From Nakamurella sp. A5-74 (lineage in GTDB: Bacteria > Actinomycetota > Actinomycetes > Mycobacteriales > Nakamurellaceae): 64,000 nucleotides of DNA. A program made the position numbers and the translations under genes. Within the stretch, counting starts at the first letter, position 1; each line of letters opens with the position of its first letter. This document shows, in pieces, positions 25,053 to 34,962 of this stretch. The DNA lies in contig NZ_CP159218.1 in NCBI RefSeq assembly GCF_040438885.1, forward strand, positions 1,116,001 through 1,180,000, given 5' to 3'. Under the pieces are notes generated by a model, which saw nothing but the letters and a program-made list of their open reading frames with translations, did not search any database and had not been told where the DNA came from.

Positions 25053-25274
25053 GTCGCGCTCCCTCTCATTGGTGCCCGTGCCCGTCCCGTGGGAACGAGC
25101 CGGGGCGTGCTTACGATACAAATACCCGAGCAGCGCTGATCCCGCTGGCTGGGATCTGTCAGCAGCAGGCCAGATCTCGTACGAGCGGCGCCCAGGATGT
25201 GGAACGCATCTCGGGAGTCGTCCGCAGGCTCGGGTCACCGCAGGATGGCTCGACGACGAGCGCACAATGACCAG

Positions 25275-26279
25275 GTGGCCACCGAGACCCCCGTCCGATC
25301 CGAACAACCCGTTGGTGCGCGCCCGTCGGCGCCCCGCGGTGCGCGCCGCGCTCCCGGTCCGCTGCGCCCCGGTGCGCGGGTCGCGCTCATCGCGCCGGCG
25401 GGTGCCGCTCCGCAGGAGCGGCTGGAGGCTGCGGTGGCGATGCTGCGGGACTGGGGTCTGGGGCCGGTGGTGATGCCGTCGGCGACCGCTCGGCATCCAC
25501 GCGCCGACTACCTGTCGGGGCCGGACGAGGTGCGGGCCCGAGACATCCAGGACGCCTGGTGCGACCCGGAGATCGAGGGGATCTTCTGTCTGCGCGGAGG
25601 GTACGGCTCGATCCGCACGCTCGAGCGGTTGGACGTCGAACGGATGCGATCGGCCGGCGTGACCCCGCTGTTCGGAAGCTCCGACATCACCGCGTTGCAC
25701 GAGTGGATCCGGGAGATGCTGGGAGCGCCGACCTGGTTCGCCCCGATGCCCAGCACCCAGGCAGTGCTCGAGGATCCCGCCGCCGACGGCAAGTTGCGGC
25801 AGGCGGTGTTCGATCCGTCGCCGTCCAGGACGGTCGGTGCGTCGACGGCCAGGACGTTGATCGCCGGCAGCGCGCAGGGGATGACGATCGGCGGCAACCT
25901 GTCGTTGCTGGCCATGACGATCGGAGCCCGCAGCCGCCCCCCGGTCGACAACTCGGACACGATCGTGCTGCTGGAGGACGTCACCGAGGAGACGTACAAG
26001 ATCGACGGCTACCTGCAGAGCCTGTTGCGCGCCGGCTGGTTCGACGGGGTGCAGGGGGTCGTGCTGGGAAGCTGGGCCGAGTGCAGCCCGGTCGCGGAGA
26101 TCGAGGCCCTGGCGGTGGAGGCACTCGGTCCACTGGGGATCCCGGTGATCGGCGAGCTGGGCTTCGGCCACGGGCCTGGGTCACCCACGATCGCGCTCGG
26201 GGTGCAGGCCACGATGACTGCCCCGCAGGACGGCCCGCCCAGCCTGACAGTGGGAGGCCCGCCCGAGGAGCTGCCGTAG
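25275..26279 (+). CDS. LD-carboxypeptidase (MccF/LdcA family, S66)
   Basis: About 334 residues from the GTG at 25275, chosen because CACAAT lies 6 nt upstream, as at 3031; an ATG at 25245 is an alternative. The S66 core is clear: GARVALIAPAGAAP at the start, GIFCLRGGYGSIRTLERL, and TPLFGSSDITALHEWI with the nucleophile Ser in the FGSSD turn. Later come LLEDVTEETYKIDGYLQSLL with the catalytic Glu and GELGFGHGPGSPTIALGV with the catalytic His. It cleaves the LD bond in tetrapeptide stems during peptidoglycan recycling. There is no signal peptide, so it is cytoplasmic. Confidence 0.9.
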   Translation: MATETPVRSEQPVGARPSAPRGARRAPGPLRPGARVALIAPAGAAPQERLEAAVAMLRDWGLGPVVMPSATARHPRADYLSGPDEVRARDIQDAWCDPEIEGIFCLRGGYGSIRTLERLDVERMRSAGVTPLFGSSDITALHEWIREMLGAPTWFAPMPSTQAVLEDPAADGKLRQAVFDPSPSRTVGASTARTLIAGSAQGMTIGGNLSLLAMTIGARSRPPVDNSDTIVLLEDVTEETYKIDGYLQSLLRAGWFDGVQGVVLGSWAECSPVAEIEALAVEALGPLGIPVIGELGFGHGPGSPTIALGVQATMTAPQDGPPSLTVGGPPEELP

Positions 26280-26353
26280 CTGACGACGGGAGCGACATCC
26301 GCGCTACCGGCCGAACGCCCTACTGGGGTGAGCTCGCACCCACATCCGGCTCC

Positions 26354-26647
26354 CTACCCGGAGGTGCCGCGCACCAGCAGAACGGTGGTGATCAGCAGGG
26401 CGGCGACCAGCACGCCGAAGGCGATGATCAGCGCAGGGTGCGGAGCCCGCTGCACAGGTCGTAGGGCCTCCGTGAAGGGCAGTGGGCAGTACGGCACCGA
26501 GGCCTGTCGGACGGGGAACTGTTGGGCCGGCCACTGCTGGGTTGGGAACTGTTGGGCCGGGAACGGCTGGACCGGAATCTGCCGGGCCGGAAACTGTGGA
26601 GCGCGCTGGGGCGGGACGCTGCGTCCCGGCGGTGCGTACGGATTCAT
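26354..26647 (-). CDS. Small proline/glutamine-rich membrane protein
   Basis: 97 residues from the ATG at 26647. The N-terminal two thirds is low complexity with short repeats of the type FPAQQFPTQQ and PVQPF. A single transmembrane helix follows (ALIIAFGVLVAALLITTVLL) with a very short tail, so it is a C-tail-anchored or type II protein. No family is recognised. It is transcribed away from the XRE gene at 26856. Its repeats are imperfect 18-24 nt units. Confidence 0.6.
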   Translation of the reverse strand: MNPYAPPGRSVPPQRAPQFPARQIPVQPFPAQQFPTQQWPAQQFPVRQASVPYCPLPFTEALRPVQRAPHPALIIAFGVLVAALLITTVLLVRGTSG

Positions 26648-26855
26648 CTCGATCGTCCTCGTGTCCCTGCTCGTGGCCGTTCGGGTCGACACCGCAGTCA
26701 GGGTGTCGTGGTCTGCGGGTGCGACGCCGCTGGGTCGTCGTTCGGTTCCCCGGAATGTGATGGAGGCGTTCCCGACAGCCGCTTGCAGTTGCAAGCAGTC
26801 GCTCCTACCGTGGGGTGAGCAGTTATCACCGATCGAACGCAGGAGGGGAGCATCG

Positions 26856-27323
26856 ATGGACCTGACGCCCGTGCTCGACCAGGTCCGCGATCTGGGTGGG
26901 TACATCCGCGAGCAGCGTCAGGCAGCCGAGCTCTCGCTGCGTGGTCTGGCCCAGCGGTCCGGGATCAGCAATCCGTACCTGTCCCAGGTGGAGCGGGGGC
27001 TGCGTCGTCCGAGCGCCGCGATCATCACCCAGATCGCCGACGGCCTCTCGATCTCCGCCGAGCTGCTGCTCACCCGGGCCGGCGTCATCCCACCGCGGGT
27101 CCCGGGCTCGCCGGTCGAGGACTCGATCCGTGCGGATCCGCTGCTCACGGACCGCCACAAGAGCATCCTGATCGACACCTATCGGGCGCTCGTCGACTCC
27201 GCGGAAACACCCGCCCCAGCACCCGGACCAGCAAGCACCGAACCAGCAACCACCGAACCAGCTACCACCGAACCTGCAACCACCGAACCTGCAACCACCG
27301 AACCGAGCACCACCGGAGCATGA
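26856..27323 (+). CDS. XRE-family regulator with Thr/Pro-rich repeat tail
   Basis: 155 residues. The ATG at 26856 follows AGGAGGGGAG. The helix-turn-helix domain reads YIREQRQAAELSLRGLAQRS and GISNPYLSQVERGLRRPSAA, and resembles regulators found directly upstream of HbhA-like genes in actinobacteria. The tail from about residue 125 is a repeat of TTEPA (five to six copies of a 15-bp unit) and is probably disordered. The stop overlaps an ATG at 27320, but the preferred start of the next gene is 27335. It may control the HbhA-like gene. Confidence 0.85.
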   Translation: MDLTPVLDQVRDLGGYIREQRQAAELSLRGLAQRSGISNPYLSQVERGLRRPSAAIITQIADGLSISAELLLTRAGVIPPRVPGSPVEDSIRADPLLTDRHKSILIDTYRALVDSAETPAPAPGPASTEPATTEPATTEPATTEPATTEPSTTGA

Positions 27324-27334
27324 GGAGACACACC

Positions 27335-28270
27335 ATGGCCACCGCCACCGATCTGACCGCCAAGGCACAGGCTGCCGCCGAGCAGTTCGCCGCCCGGCTC
27401 GCCGATCGACTGCCCGACCTGCCCAAACCCGTGCTGGCTGCGATCGGCGCGGCCGATCTCGCCGGACGTCAGCTGGTCGAGCTGCTGGAGAAGTTCGGCG
27501 AGCGGACGGGGATCGCCGATCTCCCGCGCTCGCCCGGCGCGATCGGGGACAGGGTGGGCGACACCGTCGGCGGATCCGTCTCGGGCGCGCTCGGCGATGT
27601 GCGCGGTGCGGCAGAGGACCTGCCGGCCAAGGTCTCCGAGATGGTCCAGGAGCTGCCCGCCCGGGCCAAGGAGTTCGCCGACCAGCTCGAGGGCATGGCG
27701 ACGCGCATCCCCGGCAGGGCGCAGCGGTTCACCGACGAGTTGCCGGGCAGGTTCAGCGAGGTGGGCGAGCAGTTGCAGCCGGAGCACCTGCGGCAGACCG
27801 CCGAGGCCTACGGGCAGCTGGCCGGCAGCATCTTCGCCTCGCTGGTGGACCGTGGTGAGAAGGCCTGGTCCGAGGTGCGCTCCGGTGGCCCGGAGTCCGG
27901 CACCGTGATCGAGGGGGAGAAGCTGGATCCGGAGAAGGTCTCGCGCGAACGTGCGGCCGCCGCGAAGGCGCCGTTCCCGAAGTCCGAGCGCCCGACTCCG
28001 AATGCGGCGACCACGCCCGAGCCCGCCGCCGCGAGGAAGCCTGCTGCCACGAAGCCTGCAGCCGCGAAGCCTGCTGCCGCCGCGAAGCCTGCTGCCGCCC
28101 CGAAGCCCGCCGCCCCGAAGAAGCCTGCCGTTGCTCGTAAGCCTGCGGCTGGAAAGACCTCGCTCGCCGAGCCGGTCGATCCCGCGACCCTGCCGGAACA
28201 TGTGGTCCCGCCGGCCGCCGGAACGCCCCGTCCGCCGCGCCGTCGTCCCACCCCGCCTGCCGGCAGCTGA
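27335..28270 (+). CDS. HbhA-like heparin-binding hemagglutinin homologue
   Basis: 311 residues from the ATG at 27335, with GAGGAGA 7-13 nt upstream (the ATG at 27320 is less likely). The N-terminal half is an amphipathic helical region with a pattern similar to mycobacterial HbhA (helical, Ala/Glu/Leu-rich). The C-terminal third is lysine/alanine/proline-rich, with repeats such as KPAAAKPAAAAKPAAAPK, as in the heparin-binding tail of HbhA. There is no signal peptide, again as in HbhA. Roles could be surface adhesion or lipid-body/membrane scaffolding. Identity is by architecture, not by catalytic motif. Confidence 0.7.
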   Translation: MATATDLTAKAQAAAEQFAARLADRLPDLPKPVLAAIGAADLAGRQLVELLEKFGERTGIADLPRSPGAIGDRVGDTVGGSVSGALGDVRGAAEDLPAKVSEMVQELPARAKEFADQLEGMATRIPGRAQRFTDELPGRFSEVGEQLQPEHLRQTAEAYGQLAGSIFASLVDRGEKAWSEVRSGGPESGTVIEGEKLDPEKVSRERAAAAKAPFPKSERPTPNAATTPEPAAARKPAATKPAAAKPAAAAKPAAAPKPAAPKKPAVARKPAAGKTSLAEPVDPATLPEHVVPPAAGTPRPPRRRPTPPAGS

Positions 28271-28289
28271 GCAGGACAGGGGCTCGACG

Positions 28290-28295
28290 TAGTCT
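28290..28295 (+). promoter_or_regulatory. Probable -10 element (TAGTCT) for leaderless DUF2516 gene
   Basis: TAGTCT ends 6 nt before the GTG at 28302, the same geometry as the CACAAT hexamers at 3019 and 25263. No Shine-Dalgarno is present, supporting leaderless initiation. Confidence 0.45.
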
Positions 28296-28301
28296 GGCGG
28301 C

Positions 28302-28619
28302 GTGACCTTCTCGCTCGACATCATGTACTGGGTCGAGGTCGTCATCGGCCTCGCGGGGCTGCTCGCGGGCGTGGTGGCGTTCGTCGACGCTGCGCTGCGG
28401 CGTCCCGATGCGTACCCCGCTGCGGACAAGCAGACGAAGGTCGCCTGGATGGCGATCACCGGAGTCTGCGCGGTGGTGCTGGTCTTCGGCAGCTACCCGT
28501 TCGCGGTCTTCGCACCGTCGTCGATCCTCTGGATCGCGGGGATCGTCGGCACCCTGATCTACCTGGTCGACGTCCGGCCACGGCTGCGCGAGGTCACCGG
28601 CGGCAGCTCGAACTGGTGA
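28302..28619 (+). CDS. DUF2516 family membrane protein
   Basis: 105 residues from a GTG. Three hydrophobic helices are visible: about 8-30 (VEVVIGLAGLLAGVVAFVDA), 48-70 and 75-92. The pattern of a first helix, then AALRRPDAYPAADKQTKVAW, then two closely spaced helices and a VRPRLRE tail is that of the actinobacterial DUF2516 proteins, often found near HbhA-like genes. Function is unknown. Confidence 0.85.
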   Translation: MTFSLDIMYWVEVVIGLAGLLAGVVAFVDAALRRPDAYPAADKQTKVAWMAITGVCAVVLVFGSYPFAVFAPSSILWIAGIVGTLIYLVDVRPRLREVTGGSSNW

Positions 28620-28627
28620 GTCGCCCG

Positions 28628-28648
28628 GCCCGCTCGAGCTGAGCGGGC
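28628..28648. terminator. Bidirectional terminator between DUF2516 and ppa
   Basis: Perfect 8-bp arms GCCCGCTC (28628-28635) and GAGCGGGC (28641-28648) with a 5-nt loop, in the 52-nt gap between convergent genes. No T-run, as is usual in actinobacteria. Confidence 0.65.
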
Positions 28649-28671
28649 GGCACAGTTGATGGTGCGAGAAC

Positions 28672-29262
28672 TCACAGTTCCAGACGTGGCGTCGGCTCGT
28701 TGTCCTGGACGGTGGGCTGACCCATCCCGCCTGCGGCGACGATCGCGTCGTGCGGGCTGGCTCCCGCGGATTCAGCGGCCAGTCGCTTGACCTCGCGACC
28801 GAAGGAGATGCGGATCTCGGTCTCCGCGTCGCCGCGACCGACCCAGTTGGCACCCTCGACACTCTTGCCGGGCTCGAGGTCCTTGTAGACCTCGAAGAAG
28901 TGCTGGATCTCCAGGCGCTCGTAGATCGGCAGATCGCCGATGTCCTGCAGGTAGTCGCGACGGGGATCGTTGGACGCGACGCAGATGACCTTGTCGTCCG
29001 GGCCCTTCTCGTCGGTCATCCGGAACATCCCGATCGCCCTTGCCATCACCAGGCATCCGGGGAAGGTGGGTTCCGTCAGCAGGACCAGTGCGTCCAGCGG
29101 ATCGCCGTCCTGGCCGAGGGTGTTCTCGATGTAGCCGTAGTCGGCCGGGTACTGGGTGGCGGTGAACAGCGTGCGGTCCAGGCGCAGACGGCCGGTGTGA
29201 TGATCGACCTCGTACTTGTTGCGAGACCCCTTGGGAATCTCGATCAGGACGTCGAAGTCCAC
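28672..29262 (-). CDS. ppa: Inorganic pyrophosphatase
   Basis: 196 residues from a GTG at 29262. It is a family I (hexameric type) soluble pyrophosphatase: [13 protein letters not shown] at the N-terminus, [20 protein letters not shown] holding the DxDPxD-like metal-binding Asp residues, and [17 protein letters not shown] near the second Asp set. It hydrolyses PPi to drive biosynthesis. The C-terminus carries about 30 extra low-complexity residues beyond the core. It is convergent with DUF2516 and divergent from the dacB-like gene, as in the Rv3627c-Rv3628 arrangement of Mycobacterium tuberculosis as I recall it. Confidence 0.97.
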   Translation of the reverse strand: MDFDVLIEIPKGSRNKYEVDHHTGRLRLDRTLFTATQYPADYGYIENTLGQDGDPLDALVLLTEPTFPGCLVMARAIGMFRMTDEKGPDDKVICVASNDPRRDYLQDIGDLPIYERLEIQHFFEVYKDLEPGKSVEGANWVGRGDAETEIRISFGREVKRLAAESAGASPHDAIVAAGGMGQPTVQDNEPTPRLEL

Positions 29263-29553
29263 CGGGTACCTGCCCTTCTGTCACTGGGCATGTGCCTCGC
29301 GACGCTGCGAACTCATCATGGATCCGGGGGCGAACGTCACCGATCGCGACCCGTCGGGTCGGTCCCCGCCACGGGCGGCTCCCACGCTCGGGAGACCGTC
29401 ACCGCTGACCAGACTCTAGTCTGTCGGGAGGTCTGGTCCCCTCCTCGTCGACTGTCGAGGAGGCAGGGGTCACATCCGCGGGGGAACCCGCCGGCACCGA
29501 CGCTGCCGGCACCCACCGGTGGACAGGCCAGGGCGGCAGGACGAGAGGACGAC

Positions 29554-31014
29554 GTGAGCGGAAATCGACGGGCACCGGGCGGCGGCGGTCGGATCAGGAC
29601 GATGGTCGTCTCCGTGGTCGTACTCGCGGTGGTGGCTGCGCTCGGCCTGGGCACTTACTGGTTCCTGACGGCCGATCGGAGCAGCGGTGCGGCCGATGGT
29701 GGGGAGACCACCCAGACCGTGCAGACCTCGGCCCCCGGCGTCGCCGATCCGCCGCCGATCAAGCCGAAGCCGGCCATCGCGCCGCTGCGGCAGTCCGCAG
29801 TTGTCCCGGACGAGGCAGGGCTGCAGACTGCGCTCGCCCAGACCCTGGCCGATCCGGGGATGGCCGATTCTTCCTGGCAGGTGTTGGACGCCACGACGGG
29901 AAAAGCGCTGTTCGGCAACAACTCGACCGCCCCGGAGCTCCCGGGTTCGACGCAGAAGTTGCTCACCGCTGCCGCGCTCCTGTCGTCGGTCAAGGATCCG
30001 AACGCACGGCTGAGCACTAGCATCGTGCAGGGCGCACAAGCGGGCGACATCGTGTTCGTCGGCGGTGGCGACGTGACCCTCTCCGCCGCGTCCGCCGGTG
30101 TGCAGAGCGTGTACGACGGTGCGCCGACGATCCTCGACCTGGCCGACCAGATCAAGGCGTCGGGCGTCGACGTCAAGCGCATCGTGTTGGACACGTCGTT
30201 CTGGGCCGGCCCGGACATGGCCGACGGGTGGAAGATGGCCGACATCAAGGGCGGCTACATCACCCACATGTCGGCCCTGATGGTCGACGGTGATCGGGAG
30301 GATCCGTCCGCCGAGAACTCACCGAGGTCCGGTACTCCCGCGCAGACTGCCGGCCAGGCGCTCGCCAGGGCCCTGGGCAACGCCGGACTGACGATCGTGG
30401 AGGGCACAGCTCCGGCCGATGCGAAGGTGCTCGCGCAGGTGCAGTCGCAGCCGCTGTCGATCCTGGTCTCGCAGGCGCTGATCAACTCCGACAACGTGCT
30501 CGCCGAGGCCTTGCTACGGGAGGTCGCGGCTGCCAAGGGGACGGCGCGCTCGTTCGTCGGCGCGACCGCCGCGACACGTGTCGCCCTGCAGGACATGGGC
30601 ATCCCGTTGGACGGCATCACCAACTACGACGGCAGCGGGATGAGCGACAAGGACCGGGTCAGTCCCGACGCGCTCGCGCGAATCCTGGCGGTTGCGGTGT
30701 CCGGCAAGGTGCCCGCCCTGCGGTATCTGCTCAGCGGTCTGCCGGTGGCCGGCCTGACCGGGACGCTCGGGTCGGACCCCAGTCACCAGCGCTTCGACGA
30801 CGACCGTTCGGCTGCCGGTCGCGGCTGGGTGCGGGCCAAGACCGGCTCGCTGAACTCGACACTGGCCATCGCCGGCTACGTACCGGACAAGGACGGCCGG
30901 TTGTTGGTGTTCTCGTTGATCACCAACGCCTCGATCTCCGGCAATGACGTCGGTGGGACCCGCGCGGCGCAGGACTGGTTCGCCGCCACGCTGCGCCAGT
31001 GCGGATGCCGGTGA
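29554..31014 (+). CDS. dacB: D-alanyl-D-alanine carboxypeptidase/endopeptidase (PBP4 type, S13)
   Basis: 486 residues from a GTG with a GAGAGGA-like purine tract upstream. An N-terminal transmembrane or signal segment spans about 16-39. Penicillin-binding motifs are PGSTQKLLTAAA (SxxK with the acylating Ser), INSDNVLAEALL (SxN) and VRAKTGSLNST (KTG). The insertion between motifs one and two is of the S13 type. It trims or cleaves peptidoglycan peptides outside the membrane. Its stop overlaps the next gene's start, beginning an operon-like run into DUF2342 and tilS. Confidence 0.93.
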   Translation: MSGNRRAPGGGGRIRTMVVSVVVLAVVAALGLGTYWFLTADRSSGAADGGETTQTVQTSAPGVADPPPIKPKPAIAPLRQSAVVPDEAGLQTALAQTLADPGMADSSWQVLDATTGKALFGNNSTAPELPGSTQKLLTAAALLSSVKDPNARLSTSIVQGAQAGDIVFVGGGDVTLSAASAGVQSVYDGAPTILDLADQIKASGVDVKRIVLDTSFWAGPDMADGWKMADIKGGYITHMSALMVDGDREDPSAENSPRSGTPAQTAGQALARALGNAGLTIVEGTAPADAKVLAQVQSQPLSILVSQALINSDNVLAEALLREVAAAKGTARSFVGATAATRVALQDMGIPLDGITNYDGSGMSDKDRVSPDALARILAVAVSGKVPALRYLLSGLPVAGLTGTLGSDPSHQRFDDDRSAAGRGWVRAKTGSLNSTLAIAGYVPDKDGRLLVFSLITNASISGNDVGGTRAAQDWFAATLRQCGCR

Positions 31015-32027
31015 GCGCTTCGGTGGTCGACTGGGCCGGCGCCGTGCGCACCGGCGCCCGGTTGGCGCCGCTCGGGCCCCGCCTGACGCCGGCCGAGGCC
31101 GGCCAGGTCGTCGACGAACTCCGCACGCTGTCGGCCGTCGCCGAACTCACGGTGCGCGAGGTGACGGGTTTGGGTGCCGGTTTGCCGGTGGCGCAGGCCC
31201 ACGTCGTGGACCGTCCCGGCTGGGTGGCGGCGACCGCAGAGGGGATGGCGCTGCTCACCGAGCCGCTCGAGCGTCGACTCCAGCGTGGGTCGGACCGGCC
31301 GCAGAAAGTCTCGAGTGTGGGCGGTTCCCAGGTCGGCGCGGTTCTCGGATTCCTCTCCGGCAAGGTGCTCGGCCAGTTCGACCCGGTGGTCGGAGAGGGC
31401 CGGCTCCTGCTGGTCGCCCCCAACATCGTCAAGGTCGAGCGAGAGTTGCAGGCCGACCCGACCGACTTCCGGATGTGGGTCTGCCTGCACGAGAGCACCC
31501 ACCGGCTGCAGTTCACCGCAGTGCCGTGGCTGCGCGAGTACTTCCGCGACCTCACTCGGCAGTTCGGCGAGGCTGCCGATCTGGACGCCGGTGAGCTGGT
31601 CCGGCGTCTGCGGTCGGCGCTCGGTCGGAACGCGGCGACCGGGGAGAGCTGGATCGAACGGGTCCAGACGCCTGCGCAGCGCGAGATCTTCGATGAGGTG
31701 ATGGCGCTGATGACGCTGCTGGAGGGTCACGCCGATCACGTGATGGATGCCGTCGGCCCGCGGGTGATCCCGTCGGTCGGTGCGATCCGGCGCTCGTTCA
31801 CCGAGCGTCGCCGCAAGGGGTCTTCGCCGATGGACCGACTGCTGCGTTCCCTGCTGGGCATGGACGTCAAGATGTCGCAGTACGTCAAGGGCGAGAAGTT
31901 CGTCTCGGCCGTCGTCGGCGCCCACGGGATGGCAGCGTTCAACCAGGTCTGGACGTCGCCGGAGACGCTGCCGACCCGGGACGAGATCGCCGATCCGGAG
32001 GCGTGGGCGCAGCGCGTCCTCTCGTGA
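31011..32027 (+). CDS. DUF2342 zinc-dependent metalloprotease-like protein
   Basis: 338 residues from the GTG at 31011, which overlaps the dacB stop as GTGA; the ATG at 31005 is an alternative. WVCLHESTHRLQFTAVPWLREY holds an HExxH motif, and EVMALMTLLEGHADHVMDAV holds a second Glu/His cluster that is characteristic of DUF2342. The family is annotated as coenzyme F420 biosynthesis-associated on co-occurrence, without a shown reaction. It is located between dacB and tilS as in mycobacteria and overlaps tilS by 4 nt. Confidence 0.9.
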   Translation: MSASVVDWAGAVRTGARLAPLGPRLTPAEAGQVVDELRTLSAVAELTVREVTGLGAGLPVAQAHVVDRPGWVAATAEGMALLTEPLERRLQRGSDRPQKVSSVGGSQVGAVLGFLSGKVLGQFDPVVGEGRLLLVAPNIVKVERELQADPTDFRMWVCLHESTHRLQFTAVPWLREYFRDLTRQFGEAADLDAGELVRRLRSALGRNAATGESWIERVQTPAQREIFDEVMALMTLLEGHADHVMDAVGPRVIPSVGAIRRSFTERRRKGSSPMDRLLRSLLGMDVKMSQYVKGEKFVSAVVGAHGMAAFNQVWTSPETLPTRDEIADPEAWAQRVLS

Positions 32028-32983
32028 GCGGCACAGCCCGGGATCCGGTCGACGTGGCCGTGACCGACTGGCTCGCGCGGTACGCCCCGACCGGCCCGGT
32101 GGTCGTCGGGGTGTCCGGCGGAGCCGACTCGCTGGCGCTGGCGCTCGCTGTCCAGCAGCGTGCCGGCGATCGCGCCGTCGCCGTCACGGTGGATCACGGC
32201 CTGCAATCCGGTTCCGCCGAAAGGGCCGATCGGACAGCTGAGCTGTTGCGGCACAGGGGTTTCGGGACGGTGCTGCTGCGAACGGTCGACGTGGGTGCCG
32301 CGGGTGGCCCGGAGGCGGCGGCCAGGACTGCCCGGCTGGCCGCTCTGCGCTCCGTCGCCGACGAGTGCGGCCCCGCGGCCCCGATCCTGTTGGCGCACAC
32401 CATGGACGATCAGGCGGAGACCGTGCTGCTGGGTCTCGGGCGAGGCTCCGGCCCCCGATCGATCGCCGGTATGCGGGCATGGCGGGCGCCGTTCGGGCGA
32501 CCCCTGCTGGACGTGCTGCGCAGGGACACCGAGGCGAGCTGCCGCGCAGCAGGACTCGAGTTCTGGATCGACCCGCACAATGCGGATCCGCGTTACACCC
32601 GCGTCCGGCTGCGCCACGAGGTGATGCCGCTGCTCGAGCAGGTGCTGGGCGGCGGGGTCACTGCAGCACTGGCCAGGACCGCAGCACTCATCGACGACGA
32701 CCTCGTCGCCCTCGACGAGCTGGCGGCCTCGCTGCATGCCGGACTGTGCAACCCGGCCCCGACGGTGGGCGGACTGGTGCCGCTGGCCGCCGCACTCCGG
32801 CGGCGGGTGCTCCGGAGGTGGTTGCAGCACAACAAGATCGGCGAGTTGACCGCCGATCACTACGAGCGGATCGACAGCGTTCTGATCCAGCGGTCGGTGC
32901 CGGGAGCGCAGGTCCGGTTGCCGGGTGGGATCGACCTGACGGTGACGGACGGAGTGCTGCAGTTGGTACCCGTGGTGCGGTGA
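32024..32983 (+). CDS. tilS: tRNA(Ile)-lysidine synthetase
   Basis: 319 residues from a GTG overlapping the previous stop (GTGA). The P-loop is [20 protein letters not shown], the PP-loop motif SGGxDS. Other ATP-pyrophosphatase family blocks are [34 protein letters not shown], and the tRNA-binding part [20 protein letters not shown]. It converts C34 of the AUA-reading tRNA-Ile to lysidine, an essential step. It is a short actinobacterial-type TilS without an extended C-terminal domain. It converges with the next minus-strand gene. Confidence 0.96.
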   Translation: MSGTARDPVDVAVTDWLARYAPTGPVVVGVSGGADSLALALAVQQRAGDRAVAVTVDHGLQSGSAERADRTAELLRHRGFGTVLLRTVDVGAAGGPEAAARTARLAALRSVADECGPAAPILLAHTMDDQAETVLLGLGRGSGPRSIAGMRAWRAPFGRPLLDVLRRDTEASCRAAGLEFWIDPHNADPRYTRVRLRHEVMPLLEQVLGGGVTAALARTAALIDDDLVALDELAASLHAGLCNPAPTVGGLVPLAAALRRRVLRRWLQHNKIGELTADHYERIDSVLIQRSVPGAQVRLPGGIDLTVTDGVLQLVPVVR

Positions 32984-32993
32984 TGGCGCCGGC

Positions 32994-33830
32994 TCAGTTG
33001 TCGCACACCAGCCAGCCGCCGCTCTCGAACTTCATGTCCCAGGGGGCGGTGTCGGTCTTCTCGCCCGGGAAGGCGACCGTCTCCTGCACCCGTGCCGACG
33101 TGCCGGTGATGGTTGCGCCCTTGATCGTGACCTTCAAGTCCTTCTCCCGGCCGTTCAGGTAGCGCTCCAGCGCGTCCGGAAGCTTCGACCGGTACTGCCG
33201 ACAGGTCAGGTCGGCGACCTTGTCGTAGTCGGCGGCCTTCACCGCTGCCCAGAACGACTGGTTCGCCGCGATCACGGCTTTCTGGTCGCCCACTGCAGTG
33301 GAGGTTCCGGTGGTGGTGGGTTCGTCGGTGGAGGTTCCGGTGGAAGTTCCGGTGGTGGTGGTGGTGGTTTGGTCGGTGGTGGTTTGGTCGGTGGTGGGTT
33401 GGTCGGTGGACGGATTCACGGAGGTCGGGTTGCTCGGGGGAATGGGGCTCGGGTAGGGCGCGGCGGTGGTCGGGACCTGTGGGCCGCCCGCGTTCTTCGG
33501 GTCGTCCTTGTTCACCAGCAGGATCGTGACGACAGCGCCCACGATCAACACGACGAGTGCGGCGCTCAGGCCGATGACGAGACCCCGGCGTCGTCCTCCG
33601 GGCAGCGGGTAGGGGCCGCCGGGCAGGTACGGGTTCTGCTGATATCCACCCTGCTGATATGGGTTCTGCTGATACGGGTTCTGCTGGCCGGGGCTCTGCT
33701 GGTACGGATCCGGCGGAAAGCCGCCCTGCTGGCCGGGGTTCTGCTGGTAGCCGCCCTGCTGGTACGGATCCGGCGGTCCCCCGGGCTGGGCGCCCCACTG
33801 CCCGCCCCACTGATCGGGTGGCTGCGTCAT
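32994..33830 (-). CDS. Membrane protein with Pro/Gln-rich N-terminus and extracellular domain
   Basis: 278 residues. Residues 1-80 are cytoplasmic low-complexity repeats of the type [11 protein letters not shown] single transmembrane helix follows (about 84-105, [24 protein letters not shown]), then a Thr-rich linker with TTDQ and GTST repeats. The globular C-terminal domain (about 185-278) reads [20 protein letters not shown] and resembles DUF4878/Rv0361-like small extracellular domains. The function is unknown. It is convergent with tilS. Confidence 0.7.
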   Translation of the reverse strand: MTQPPDQWGGQWGAQPGGPPDPYQQGGYQQNPGQQGGFPPDPYQQSPGQQNPYQQNPYQQGGYQQNPYLPGGPYPLPGGRRRGLVIGLSAALVVLIVGAVVTILLVNKDDPKNAGGPQVPTTAAPYPSPIPPSNPTSVNPSTDQPTTDQTTTDQTTTTTTGTSTGTSTDEPTTTGTSTAVGDQKAVIAANQSFWAAVKAADYDKVADLTCRQYRSKLPDALERYLNGREKDLKVTIKGATITGTSARVQETVAFPGEKTDTAPWDMKFESGGWLVCDN

Positions 33831-34058
33831 GGCGTGCTGTCCTCTCCCTGGCGGGCGGCGGGGCCCTCACCTGCACCGGTGCGGTACCCGGGTGCGACGG
33901 TCCTACGCCCAGCCCGGTTCCCGGTGCGTCAGCAGGAGCTCGCCGACCCGTGGACACCGGCCCGGTCCGGGGATGGCAGGCTGTGCAGGGAGCGTGTCGT
34001 AGCCGAACGAACTGCTGCGTTCCCCGTCCGCTGTGCCCCCTGCCGTGAGGATGACGCC

Positions 34059-34694
34059 GTGTCCGACGCGACCGCTGGTCTCACCACCGTCCTGACCTCC
34101 GAAGATGCCGTCCGCATCACCCCGGACGGAGCCGACCCCGGTGCCGCGCACGGGTATCCCGGGGAACTCGCCGCGGTACTGATCGACTCCGAGACGTTGC
34201 AGGCCAAGATCATCGAGCTGGCGCAGGCCGTCGGCGCGGCGCAGCAGGGGAGTGAACCTCCATTGCTGGTCTGCGTCCTCAAGGGCGCAGTGATGTTCAC
34301 CACCGACTTCGCCAGGGCACTCCCCATCCCGTCCCACATGGAGTTCATGGCGGTCTCGTCCTACGGATCGTCCACCACCAGCTCCGGCGTCGTGCGGATC
34401 CTGAAGGACCTCGACTCCGACATCGCCGGCCGGCGTGTCGTGATCGTCGAGGACATCATCGACTCCGGTCTCACCCTGTCGTGGTTGGTCCGCAACCTGG
34501 AATCCAGGGGACCGGCGTCGATCGAGGTCTGCACGTTGCTGCGCAAGCCGGCGGCGCTCAAGGTGGACGTCGACGTCCGCTACATCGGCTTCGACATCCC
34601 CACGGAGTTCGTCGTCGGGTACGGCCTCGACTTCGCCGAGCGGTACCGCGATCTGCCGTTCGTGGGTCTGCTCGCCGAGCACATGTACAGCTGA
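34059..34694 (+). CDS. hpt: Hypoxanthine phosphoribosyltransferase
   Basis: 211 residues from a GTG at 34059 with GAGG upstream. [20 protein letters not shown] followed by DIIDSGLTL is the PRPP-binding loop ([13 protein letters not shown]). [15 protein letters not shown] is the early family block, and [20 protein letters not shown] the C-terminal block. The first 35 residues are a longer N-terminal extension than in most HPRTs. It salvages hypoxanthine and guanine. It precedes ftsH as in mycobacteria. Confidence 0.96.
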   Translation: MSDATAGLTTVLTSEDAVRITPDGADPGAAHGYPGELAAVLIDSETLQAKIIELAQAVGAAQQGSEPPLLVCVLKGAVMFTTDFARALPIPSHMEFMAVSSYGSSTTSSGVVRILKDLDSDIAGRRVVIVEDIIDSGLTLSWLVRNLESRGPASIEVCTLLRKPAALKVDVDVRYIGFDIPTEFVVGYGLDFAERYRDLPFVGLLAEHMYS

Positions 34695-34962
34695 GTCGAT
34701 CAGCGCATCCGCATCGAAGAGAAATCCGGCACAGGGCACGGCGGGACAGGCCGTCCCGGTGGGTCCGGCCATCCTTGGCTGTGCTCTGCGCGAACTCAGC
34801 GAGGACCCGCGGGAACCGTGGGACGATAGTCTGAGTTGATCCACCGACCGCTGGTCAAGAAATCGTTGATCCGACGATCGAAAGATCCAGCGTCGATCCG
34901 GGACCTCACTCCCGGGGTTCCGATATCAGGGAGGGTCGAGGCCGCCCGCCGGCCGCTCACCG

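Noticed and set aside
24012-25139. 375-codon plus-strand frame over the M20 peptidase
   Set aside because: Shadow of the minus-strand peptidase, which shows all metal-binding motifs.
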